Shown here piece after piece: positions 9,519-18,022 of a stretch of 34,009 bases of DNA. The DNA is taken from NCBI GenBank assembly GCA_030600525.1, contig JAUVLX010000002.1:1-34009 (forward strand), read 5' to 3'. The translations under genes were made by a program, and so were the position numbers. Source of the stretch: Desulfobulbus sp. (GTDB lineage: Bacteria; Desulfobacterota; Desulfobulbia; Desulfobulbales; Desulfobulbaceae). The stretch's first letter is position 1. Each line of letters opens with the position of its first letter. Below the pieces are notes generated by a model. That model was given only the letters and a program-made list of their open reading frames with translations, had not been told where the DNA came from and did no database searches.

Positions 9519-11948
9519 ATGACCCCAACCAACTCCCGGCAAAGATCCGCAGGGGACGAAGCTACGCCCCGCATTGGCGTTTATGTCTGCCATTGCGGAC
9601 TCAATATAGCCCAATCTGTTAACTGCCCACAGGTAGCGGAAACAGCCTCTGCAGCCAACGACGTTGTCCTGTCCAAGGACATCACCTATGCCTGTTCAGA
9701 ACCCGGACAGCAGCAAATAAAGCAGGACATTCTTGACAACCAGCTGGACCGAGTTGTGATCGCGTCCTGTTCTCCCAGGCTGCATGAACCGACCTTTAAG
9801 CAGATGGTGCAGGATGCAGGTCTTAATCCCTACATGATGGAAATGGCCAACCTGCGGGAACAGTGCTCCTGGGTACATATGAACGATGTCGAAAATGCCA
9901 CTCGCAAAGCAGAGACGTTGGTGGATATGGCTATTTCCAGGGTACGCCACCTTGAGCCACTAACCGAAGAGATCCTGCCGCTGATCAAAAAGACATTGGT
10001 CATTGGCGGCGGTATTGCCGGAATCCAGGCGGCCCTTGACCTTGCAGACTGCGGCTACGACGTCACATTGGTGGAAAAGCAACCCTCTATCGGCGGAATG
10101 ATGGCTCGGTTGGACAAGACCTTTCCAACCATGGACTGCTCGATCTGAATACTCGGTCCTAAGATGACGGATGCCGGTCGGCATCCACGAATAAAGCTCC
10201 TGACCTTAAGCGAGGTCGTGGACGTGAAAGGCTATGTCGGTAATTTTGATGTCAAAATTATCAAAAAGGCAAAATATGTTGATGAAACCGCCTGTACGGC
10301 CTGCGGCGATTGTGCCACGGTCTGCCCTGTGGTTCGTCCAGATGAATTTAATATGGGACTTGCTTCGCGCAAGGCCATTTACAGCCCGTTTCCCCAGGCT
10401 GTCCCTTCGTCCTATCTTATCAATATCAATGAGTGTTTGGGACACAATCCGGCGGTTTGCTCAAAATGTATCGATGCATGTGATAAAAAATGCATCAATT
10501 TCCATATGTCTGATGAGGAAATCACTGAGCATGTTGGCTCTATTATTGTGGCCACAGGGTTGGAACCCTATGACCCCACCGAACTGGACGAGTACGGGTA
10601 CACTCGATTTGAAAACGTACTTACCAGCCTTGAGTTCGAGCGCCTGGTCAACGCCGGAGGACCATCAAAAGGAAACCTGATTCGACCGACAGACAGAAAA
10701 ACACCGAAATCGGTCGGCTTCATTCAGTGCGTCGGTTCCAGGTCGCTCAGGAAAGGAAAGGAATACTGCTCCAACATCTGCTGCATGAACACCATCAAGT
10801 CCACGTTGGTGCTTAAAGAGCATTATCCAGACATGGAAATCAAGGTGTTCTATATTGATATCCGTGCCTTTGGCAAGGGATTTGAAGACCTGTATACCAG
10901 GAGCCGCAGGTTAGGGGTTAAGTTCATACGCGGCCTGCCCGGATCTCTTGAAGAAACAGCAGATAATACCATGCGTGTTGCTGTTGAAAACTCAGCCACC
11001 GGCAAACTGGAATTCCATGAACTTGACATGCTGGTGCTTGCCCTAGGCGTACAACCAGCGCCCAGTACTCAACGGCTACAGGAAATCATGGGGCTACAGC
11101 TGACGCCTGACGGATTCTACCTGGAAGCCCATCCGAAACTGCAGCCAGTGGATGCCGCCACCCGTGGTATTTTCTATGCCGGATGTGCCGAGGGGCCAAA
11201 AGACATCAAGGAAAGCGTCACCCAGGCTTCCGCCGCAGCTGTCCGGGCAATCCGCCTGATGCATAAAGGCGAAATCTCCTCTGAACCGATCACTTCAGAG
11301 ATTGTGGTTGAAAAATGCAAGGCCTGCGGTAAGTGTGCAGAGGTCTGCCCCTACAATGCTATTTCGGTTGATGTCAAAAACAAGAAACCGGCCGTGGTCA
11401 ATTCAGCGGCGTGTGCCGGTTGCGGTACCTGCGCAGCGGAATGCCACTTTGATGCTATTATCATGAACCATTACACCGACCAACAGATTCTCGGCCAGGT
11501 GGATGCCATGCTCACCACAGAGCCGGAAAACAAAATACTGGTTTTTGCCTGCAACTGGTGTTCCTATGCGGGAGCCGATTACGCCGGTGTAGCCAGGTTG
11601 CAGTATCCTGCCAATGCGCATTTGGTGAGAGTTATGTGTTCAGGAAGGGTCGATGAAAAATTTATATGGGAAGGGTTTCGCGGTGGGGCACCGGTGGTGC
11701 TTGTCAGCGGCTGCCACATCGGCGACTGCCACTACATCGATGCCAATCACTGGACCGAAAAACGGGTAACTAAACTGCACAAAAAGATGGTCCGGCTTGG
11801 CATCCGACCGGAAAGGCTGCAACTGGAATGGATCAGTGCGGCTGAGGGCATCCGTTTTGCCGACAAGATGAAGGAGATGGAAACGTTAAGAAAAAGTGTC
11901 TCTGCCGAGGAAATAGAAGACACCATAGAATTGCTGACAAAACTATGA
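9519..11948 (+). CDS. hdrA: HdrA-like heterodisulfide reductase subunit A with C-terminal MvhD domain; selenoprotein with Sec encoded by TGA at 10146-10148
   Basis: The two track ORFs are in the same frame (offset 645 nt = 215 codons). Join reads ...[31 protein letters not shown]..., with TGA at the conserved Cys of HdrA. N-terminus GVYVCHCGLNIA..., IASCSPRLHEPTF, IGGGIAGIQAALDLADCGY; later CTACGDCATVCPV, CKACGKCAEVCPY, CAGCGTCAAEC; C-terminal MvhD: CNWCSYAGAD...CSGRVDEKFI...GCHIGDCHYI. Confidence 0.88.
10169..10186 (+). promoter_or_regulatory. Candidate bacterial SECIS hairpin within hdrA
   Basis: GGATGCC-GGTC-GGCATCC: 7 perfect base pairs, GGTC tetraloop. 27 nt lie between the TGA (ends 10148) and the loop (starts 10176). 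Confidence 0.8.
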
Positions 11949-12093
11949 GCCTGTTGAAAAGATTGCTTCAAAAAATAAAAGATGTATATTTCTTTTACTG
12001 ACGGTGGCAAACGAGGTCCATGGCCTCTTTCTTTCCTCTCTCTGCCCACAAGCAGGGTTGAGAACAGACTCATTTTAACCGGCATAACAAACA

Positions 12094-12270
12094 ATGATAA
12101 AAAAAGAACTCCTTGATATACTTGCCTGCCCCAAATGCAAGGGACCTGTAGAGAACGATGAAAAACAAAGCAGCCTCATCTGCCGCAACTGCAGACTGGT
12201 CTACCCTGTTAAAGATGACATTCCTATAATGTTGATCGACGAAGCCACTTCCCTTGAGGAAACCAACTGA
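12094..12270 (+). CDS. Trm112 family (YcaR/UPF0434-like) small zinc-ribbon protein
   Basis: 58 aa, below the track cutoff, read by hand: MIKKELLDILACPKCKGPVENDEKQSSLICRNCRLVYPVKDDIPIMLIDEATSLEETN*. CPKC...CRNC and YPVKDDIPIML are characteristic. Confidence 0.9.
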   Translation: MIKKELLDILACPKCKGPVENDEKQSSLICRNCRLVYPVKDDIPIMLIDEATSLEETN

Positions 12271-12304
12271 CAGTCGTTTGACAAGTCATTGCTTTTTAGC
12301 AAAC

Positions 12305-12342
12305 AAAAAAAAGCCCCGGTCAATGACCGAGGCTTTTTTTTT
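12305..12342. terminator. Rho-independent terminator, probably bidirectional, between the Trm112-like gene (+) and ppsA (-)
   Basis: AAAAAAGCC-C-CGGTC-AAT-GACCG-A-GGCTTTTTTTTT: GC stem with A-tract on one side and T-tract on the other, between convergent genes. Confidence 0.88.
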
Positions 12343-12400
12343 GCTTATCTGCTACACACTTTTTCTACAGAATTAGACACGGCTATATCCGTTTACCTGC

Positions 12401-14851
12401 TCAAGGAGCTATGCCCAGTTCCTTTTCTTTTTTGGCAATAGCCAACCTGGTCTTGACCACCGTATCAGACACCAAACTAATAGAATCGATCCCCTGCTCT
12501 ACCAAAAAAGTGGCAAAATCAGGAAAGTCAGAAGGTCCCTGACCACAGATACCGATCTTCTTACCCCGCCTTTTAGCAGTCTTAATCACCATCTTGATCA
12601 GGGTCTTGACTGCCTCATTGCGCTCATCATAGATATGTGACACCAGGTCAGAATCCCGGTCTAAGCCAAGGGTCAACTGGGTCAAATCGTTGGAACCTAT
12701 CGAAAAACCGTCAAACACATCGGCAAAGGCATCAGCGGAAATGACATTAGACGGAATTTCGCACATCACATAGACCTCAAGCCCATTCTCTCCCTGTACA
12801 AGACCGAATTCCCGCATCACTTCAATCACCCGCCTGCCCTCTTCAGGGGTTCGACAAAAGGGGACCATCAGCTTGATATTGTCAAGCCCCATATCATTTC
12901 TTGCCTTGAGCAAAGCTTTACATTCGAGTTCAAAGGCGACTTTATATCTGGAGTCATAATAGCGGGATGCTCCACGCCAGCCGATCATAGGATTTGATTC
13001 TTCAGGCTCATAAAGATAACCGCCGATCAAATTGGCATATTCATTGGATTTAAAATCCGAGAGACGGACAATAACGTCTCTCGGATAGAATCCTGCGGCA
13101 ATTCTGCCAACTCCCTCTGCCAGCTTATCAATAAAATACTGGCGTTTGTCGTCAGGATAGGCACTGGTTTTGTAGTTGATATCCTCGATCACATCCCATA
13201 TTTCGTCATCATCCTTGGCCTCTTCACATAACTCCTCATAATTATAGAGCGCAAGCGGGTGGATACCTATATGGGAGTTAATAATGAACTCCTCACGAGC
13301 CAGCCCAACACCTTCGTTGGGAATCTGTCCCTCGACAAAGGCCTTTTCCGGTAACCCAACGTTCATCATCACTTTGGTCCGGGTCGCTGGAATATTTTCA
13401 AGATCCAGGGTTTCTATGGCGAAATCCAGCAACCCGTCATAGAGATACCCGGTTTCTCCTTCAGCGCAGGAGGCAGTTACTTCCTGACCATCCTTGACCA
13501 CCTCGGTACCGTCTTCTGTACCGATAACGCATGGAATGCCAAGCTCTCTTGAAATGATGGCAGCATGGCAGGTTCGACCACCGCGATTAGTGACAATGGC
13601 ACTGGCTATCTTCATGATCGGCTCCCAGTCTGGATCGGTCATGTCTGTAACCAGAATTTCACCTGCCTGAAAATCATGCATCTGACTCACATCGTGCAGG
13701 ATTCTCGTCTTTCCTTTGCCGATCTTGGCACCAACGGCCTGACCAGTGGTTAAAACCGGCCCCTTCTCTTTAATGAGATAGGTTTCCAAAACCTTTTTAC
13801 TTGCCTGTGAATGCACGGTCTCTGGACGGGCCTGAACAATAAAGAGCCCCCCTGTACCGACGGTTTGGCCATCACCATCTTTAGCCCACTCAATATCCAT
13901 AGCGTGTCCATAATGCTCCTCAATAATGCATGCCCATCGGGAAAGCTGCAGTATTTCGTCATCACTTAACACATAGCTGCCCCTTTCTAGAGCAGTCGTA
14001 TCCACATTAACAACCGACTCTTCAGCATCAGGATCAAGGTTGTAGATCATCTTGATCTCTTTGGTGCCGACCCGTTTACCGACTATGGGCCGTTTTCCCT
14101 GCTTAAGGGTTGGTTTAAACACATAGTATTCATCCGGGTTCACCGCTCCCTGGACCACAGTTTCTCCTAGCCCCCATGCAGCAGTCAAAAAAACTGCATC
14201 CTCAAAACCTGATTCCGTATCGATCGAAAACAAAACTCCTGAAGAAGCAGAGTCGGAGCGAACCATTTTCTGGACCACAATGGAAAGATACACATCAAAC
14301 TGGCTAAATCCCTTATCATGGCGATAGGAAATAGCCCGATTGGTAAAAAGGGAAGCGAAGCAACGCTTACAGGCATCAATAAGAGCCTCAGGTCCGCGAA
14401 TATTGAGATAAGTATCCTGCTGACCTGCAAAAGAGGCATCTGGCAGATCCTCCGCTGTTGCCGACGAGCGTACCGCCACATCGACATCTTTGCCATATTG
14501 GTCTTCCATCTTTCGATACGCGGCAATGATAGCCTCGCGCAAATCATCGGGAAAGGCAGCATTAAGGATAATATCCCGCACCTTTGCTCCCCGCTCCTGC
14601 AGGTTATGCAGGTCGTGGGTGTCGAGATCTTCGAGCGTTTCCCTGATAGCGATCTCAAGCCCTGCATCCTTCAGCAGATACTGATAGGCATAGGCGGTTA
14701 TGGCATACCCGTTTGGCACCACCACCCCCTGAGCATCGAGATGTCGATACATTTCACCAAGAGAGGCATTTTTCCCGCCAACCATGGGCACATCATTAAT
14801 GCCTATTTCATCAAACCAGAGAATAAGTTCCTTCTCATGTCCTTTTTCCAT
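12401..14851 (-). CDS. ppsA: Phosphoenolpyruvate synthase (pyruvate, water dikinase)
   Basis: 816 aa; VGGKNASLGEMYRHL, VAVRSSATAEDLPDASFAGQQDTYLNIRG, NRGGRTCHAAIISRELGIPCVIG (phospho-His region), GSNDLTQLTLGLDRDS. Confidence 0.93.
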   Translation of the reverse strand: MEKGHEKELILWFDEIGINDVPMVGGKNASLGEMYRHLDAQGVVVPNGYAITAYAYQYLLKDAGLEIAIRETLEDLDTHDLHNLQERGAKVRDIILNAAFPDDLREAIIAAYRKMEDQYGKDVDVAVRSSATAEDLPDASFAGQQDTYLNIRGPEALIDACKRCFASLFTNRAISYRHDKGFSQFDVYLSIVVQKMVRSDSASSGVLFSIDTESGFEDAVFLTAAWGLGETVVQGAVNPDEYYVFKPTLKQGKRPIVGKRVGTKEIKMIYNLDPDAEESVVNVDTTALERGSYVLSDDEILQLSRWACIIEEHYGHAMDIEWAKDGDGQTVGTGGLFIVQARPETVHSQASKKVLETYLIKEKGPVLTTGQAVGAKIGKGKTRILHDVSQMHDFQAGEILVTDMTDPDWEPIMKIASAIVTNRGGRTCHAAIISRELGIPCVIGTEDGTEVVKDGQEVTASCAEGETGYLYDGLLDFAIETLDLENIPATRTKVMMNVGLPEKAFVEGQIPNEGVGLAREEFIINSHIGIHPLALYNYEELCEEAKDDDEIWDVIEDINYKTSAYPDDKRQYFIDKLAEGVGRIAAGFYPRDVIVRLSDFKSNEYANLIGGYLYEPEESNPMIGWRGASRYYDSRYKVAFELECKALLKARNDMGLDNIKLMVPFCRTPEEGRRVIEVMREFGLVQGENGLEVYVMCEIPSNVISADAFADVFDGFSIGSNDLTQLTLGLDRDSDLVSHIYDERNEAVKTLIKMVIKTAKRRGKKIGICGQGPSDFPDFATFLVEQGIDSISLVSDTVVKTRLAIAKKEKELGIAP

Positions 14852-14978
14852 TGATTTTCCTCACTTCATTATGTCTTACCGCACCTTCCATCCGAATTAA
14901 AACAATACTTTGCAAGTGCCCGCCCACAAAGGGTATTTAGGCCCGACAACTGCGTTATGCGAAAAAAAATAATCTCGG

Positions 14979-15053
14979 AGGTAAGCGTAGGCTCCGATAT
15001 CACCATATACCTGTGGTGATATTTTCCACATGTCTCGGTGCTAGCGCTTACCT
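14979..15053. repeat. 75-nt nested inverted repeat in the ppsA/phosphomutase divergent intergenic region
   Basis: Outer arms AGGTAAGCG (14979-14987) / CGCTTACCT (15045-15053); with extension 15 of 19 positions match. Inner arms ATATCACCA / TGGTGATAT around 14997-15022. Confidence 0.75.
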
Positions 15054-15131
15054 GCTCTCAAACCAAAATCCTCATTTCTAGACAGACACTATCAAGCCAC
15101 TTTCCATTCTGTCAAAGACCATAAGCACAAA

Positions 15132-15204
15132 GGAGCAATTGGGATTTCGTCAGGTGCGAAAAAAAGCTACATACACCTGCTCCAGAGGGGGCGACAACCC
15201 AATT
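15132..15204. repeat. Overlapping inverted repeats with alternative pairings upstream of the phosphomutase gene
   Basis: AATTGGG (15137-15143) / CCCAATT (15198-15204); CAGGTG (15151-15156) / CACCTG (15174-15179); GGAGCA (15132-15137) / TGCTCC (15178-15183). Confidence 0.5.
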
Positions 15205-15311
15205 ATTGCCAATCCTCCAGTGAAGCATTATACTCCAATCTCGATAGCACACATACGACCAAAATACTCGACTAAAATGGAGTCCAACGCCACATTCAAA
15301 GAGGTATTGAC

Positions 15312-17072
15312 ATGATGAGTAATAAGGAACAAGCAGCCGCCATTGCAGAGCGTTACACTGTCCCCAACAATCATGCGGCCAGTAACTATTTTGCAGCGCT
15401 TAGTGAATTAGTCCAGCAAAGAAAGACTGCTGAAGGCGAAAAGGATAAAGCATCCTGGCAAGCCGAAATTGATGCTGTCTACACACTGCTTGAAGATGAA
15501 ATACTCACCAACACTTCTCTTCCGGTAAGTAAGGTGAAATTCGGCACTTCAGGTTGGCGAGGAACACTTGGCAAAGACATCTTTATTGTATCTGTCGCCA
15601 CAGTTACCTGTGCGATCTTAAATCTGTATAAAGAGGGAACAGAAAATCCAAAAATATTTTCGGCGCTGGGGAACCTAAATTCTACAGCCATGCAACAGCG
15701 CGGCTGTGTTGTTGGCTTTGACAATCGTTTTGGCGGCGAACTCCTTGCCCTGGCAGTGATTAACGTGCTGGCTGCCAACAATATTAAGGTGTTCTATGCC
15801 GGAGAATCCACAACAGGTGCACTCTCCGCTTCTGTCCTGCAGCGCCAGGCTGCATTTTCCATTAACCTGACCCCCAGCCACAACCCCATGCAGTACGGTG
15901 GTTTCAAATTCAATGCCGCTGATGCAGGTCCTGCTGCTGCTATACTTACAGATACCATCACCTCGACGGCCAAGCAGTATCTAGCAGCAGGTACCAATCC
16001 ATATATGCAGGAAGCCATTAACCTACAGACCCCGCTGGCAAAACTCACAGGTATCATTAAGGAAGATGCCTTAACAAGCTGGCAGCAACTTGTGCTGCAA
16101 AACGAAAATCAGCATGGCATAGTATATAGGCAGCTCCTAGAAGACTTGGCTACCAGGAAGGAGCTTGTAGTCTGTGTCGATGCTGTACATGGCGCGTCCC
16201 GAGGCTATATATCTCGACTTCTTGGCGATCCTCCACCGGAAAGGCTCCTCCTGCTTCGCGACACACCTGATCCGACCTTTGACGGCATCGCCCCGGAGCC
16301 ATCATCTGCTAATATGCAGCTGGTTCTTGCTACTCTGAAAGCACAACAGGCACCCTTAAAAATTGGAGCTATTATTGATCCGGACGGAGATCGAATTCGT
16401 TTTACCGACGGTGATATTGAAATTTCCATGAATCAGTTCGGTGCCATGGCCTACCATTTTGTGCACGAGGTCAAACAAAAAACAGGGATGGTCGCCAAAA
16501 CCGTTGCCACCAGTAACCTGGCCAATGGTATTGCCACCAAACTTGGAGAAGAGGTTTTTGAGCCTAGGGTCGGTTTTAAAGAATTCAAACCGGTCATGGG
16601 AAAAGCACTCGTCTTTTTTGAAGAATCAGATGGCATTTCCATTATTGGTCACACTCCGGAAAAAGATGCCTTTATCGGCCTGATACTGGCAATCGACATG
16701 GTACTTACCCTTGGTATTTCACTGGGACAATACCTCCGCCAGATAGAAGACACTTTCGGATATTATTATCCTGATCGGGATGGTATAGCGGTCAGCCAGA
16801 GCGGTCAACAACTGCTTGAGACACTACAGCAGCTGGAGAAATACCAAAGGAATAAAGAAATCATTATAGGCGGCTATCCTAAAAGGATTGAGCAGGTGAT
16901 TGATATTGACGGACGCAAAATGATTTTTGAGGATGGTTCCTGGATAATGATCCGCCCTTCTGGAACAGAACCCAAGGTCCGATTTTACGTCGAGGCCAGA
17001 GATGCTCAGGAAACTGCTTTACTTACAAAAAGTGCACATTCAATGCTTGCCGAAATAGGACTCCTGCCATAG
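15312..17072 (+). CDS. Phosphoglucomutase/phosphomannomutase (alpha-D-phosphohexomutase superfamily)
   Basis: 586 aa; FGTSGWRGTLGKDI, LTPSHNPMQYGGFKFN (phosphoserine loop), DPDGDRIRF (metal-binding loop), RPSGTEPKVRFYVEA. Confidence 0.9.
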   Translation: MMSNKEQAAAIAERYTVPNNHAASNYFAALSELVQQRKTAEGEKDKASWQAEIDAVYTLLEDEILTNTSLPVSKVKFGTSGWRGTLGKDIFIVSVATVTCAILNLYKEGTENPKIFSALGNLNSTAMQQRGCVVGFDNRFGGELLALAVINVLAANNIKVFYAGESTTGALSASVLQRQAAFSINLTPSHNPMQYGGFKFNAADAGPAAAILTDTITSTAKQYLAAGTNPYMQEAINLQTPLAKLTGIIKEDALTSWQQLVLQNENQHGIVYRQLLEDLATRKELVVCVDAVHGASRGYISRLLGDPPPERLLLLRDTPDPTFDGIAPEPSSANMQLVLATLKAQQAPLKIGAIIDPDGDRIRFTDGDIEISMNQFGAMAYHFVHEVKQKTGMVAKTVATSNLANGIATKLGEEVFEPRVGFKEFKPVMGKALVFFEESDGISIIGHTPEKDAFIGLILAIDMVLTLGISLGQYLRQIEDTFGYYYPDRDGIAVSQSGQQLLETLQQLEKYQRNKEIIIGGYPKRIEQVIDIDGRKMIFEDGSWIMIRPSGTEPKVRFYVEARDAQETALLTKSAHSMLAEIGLLP

Positions 17073-17185
17073 AGTTAACCGGAAATATTGCGCAGAAGAA
17101 GTTGTTATAACGGCTACCAGGTTTACCCCTTTCTCGCCTGACCTCTTTTGTTCGACATAAAAACAACAACTTAGAGATTTACACC

Positions 17186-18022
17186 ATGTGGGAATATACG
17201 GATAAGGTTAAAGAACACTTCATTAACCCTAAAAATGTCGGAGAGGTTAAAGGTGCTGACGGCGTCGGCAATGTCGGCTCTCTGGCATGTGGGGATGCGC
17301 TCAAATTAACGATTAAAATTGATAAAAACGATATAATCACTGATGCAAAATTCAAGACTTTTGGCTGTGCATCCGCCATTGCCAGTTCTTCCGTATTAAC
17401 CGAAATGCTGAAAGGCATGCCGCTGAAAGAAGCCAAGCATATCACCAATGACGATATTGCCCAGGCCCTCGGCGGACTGCCAAAAGAAAAAATGCATTGT
17501 TCAGTCATGGGCCGAGAGGCACTGGAAGCAGCCATTGCAGACTACACCGGAGCTATTCTCCCCATGGCACAAGGTGAGGTGGTCTGTGATTGTTTCGGCA
17601 TCACAGACCTGGAGGTCATTCGTGCTGTCAAAGAGAATAATTTGCGCTCAGTGGAAGAAATTACCAACTTTACCAAAGCAGGAGGCGGCTGTGGTAAATG
17701 TGAAGATACCCTGCGCTCTCTTTTAGTAAAGACAGTGGAAGACCTACCAGCCTCCAAGGAGGAACCAGCAAAGCAGAAACGAATGACCACCCTTCAGAAA
17801 ATAAAAAAGATTGAAGAGGTGTTGGAAAGGGAAATCAAGCCAACCCTGAAAAAAGACGGTGGCAGCATAGAACTTATAGATGTTGATGGTGATTTTGTCA
17901 CAGTTTCTCTACGCGGAGCGTGTTCAGGTTGTCATTCATCCCAGACCACTCTCAAGGAATATGTTGAGAAAAAACTGCGTGAGCAGGTTCTCGACACGCT
18001 TATCGTAGAGGAGGAAAAATAA
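17186..18022 (+). CDS. nifU: NifU-type Fe-S cluster scaffold (IscU-like N-domain, BFD-like [2Fe-2S] domain, C-terminal Nfu domain)
   Basis: 278 aa; YTDKVKEHFINPKNVGEV, FGCASAIASSSVLTEM, VVCDCFGITDLEVIRAV...GGGCGKCED, C-terminal LRGACSGCHSSQTTLK. Confidence 0.9.
   Translation: MWEYTDKVKEHFINPKNVGEVKGADGVGNVGSLACGDALKLTIKIDKNDIITDAKFKTFGCASAIASSSVLTEMLKGMPLKEAKHITNDDIAQALGGLPKEKMHCSVMGREALEAAIADYTGAILPMAQGEVVCDCFGITDLEVIRAVKENNLRSVEEITNFTKAGGGCGKCEDTLRSLLVKTVEDLPASKEEPAKQKRMTTLQKIKKIEEVLEREIKPTLKKDGGSIELIDVDGDFVTVSLRGACSGCHSSQTTLKEYVEKKLREQVLDTLIVEEEK

Noticed and set aside
9519-11948. Two separate genes, a frameshift or a nonsense pseudogene in hdrA
   Set aside because: Both pieces are in the same frame, only one TGA intervenes, it falls on a conserved Cys, the second piece would start with no N-terminal domain at a Met inside the conserved PKM motif, and a SECIS-like hairpin follows.
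14979-15053. IS66-type insertion sequence remnant based on GTAAGCG termini
   Set aside because: No transposase, no 8-bp target duplication (TCTCGGAG versus CTGCTCTC), and the element is only 75 nt; kept as an unassigned repeat.
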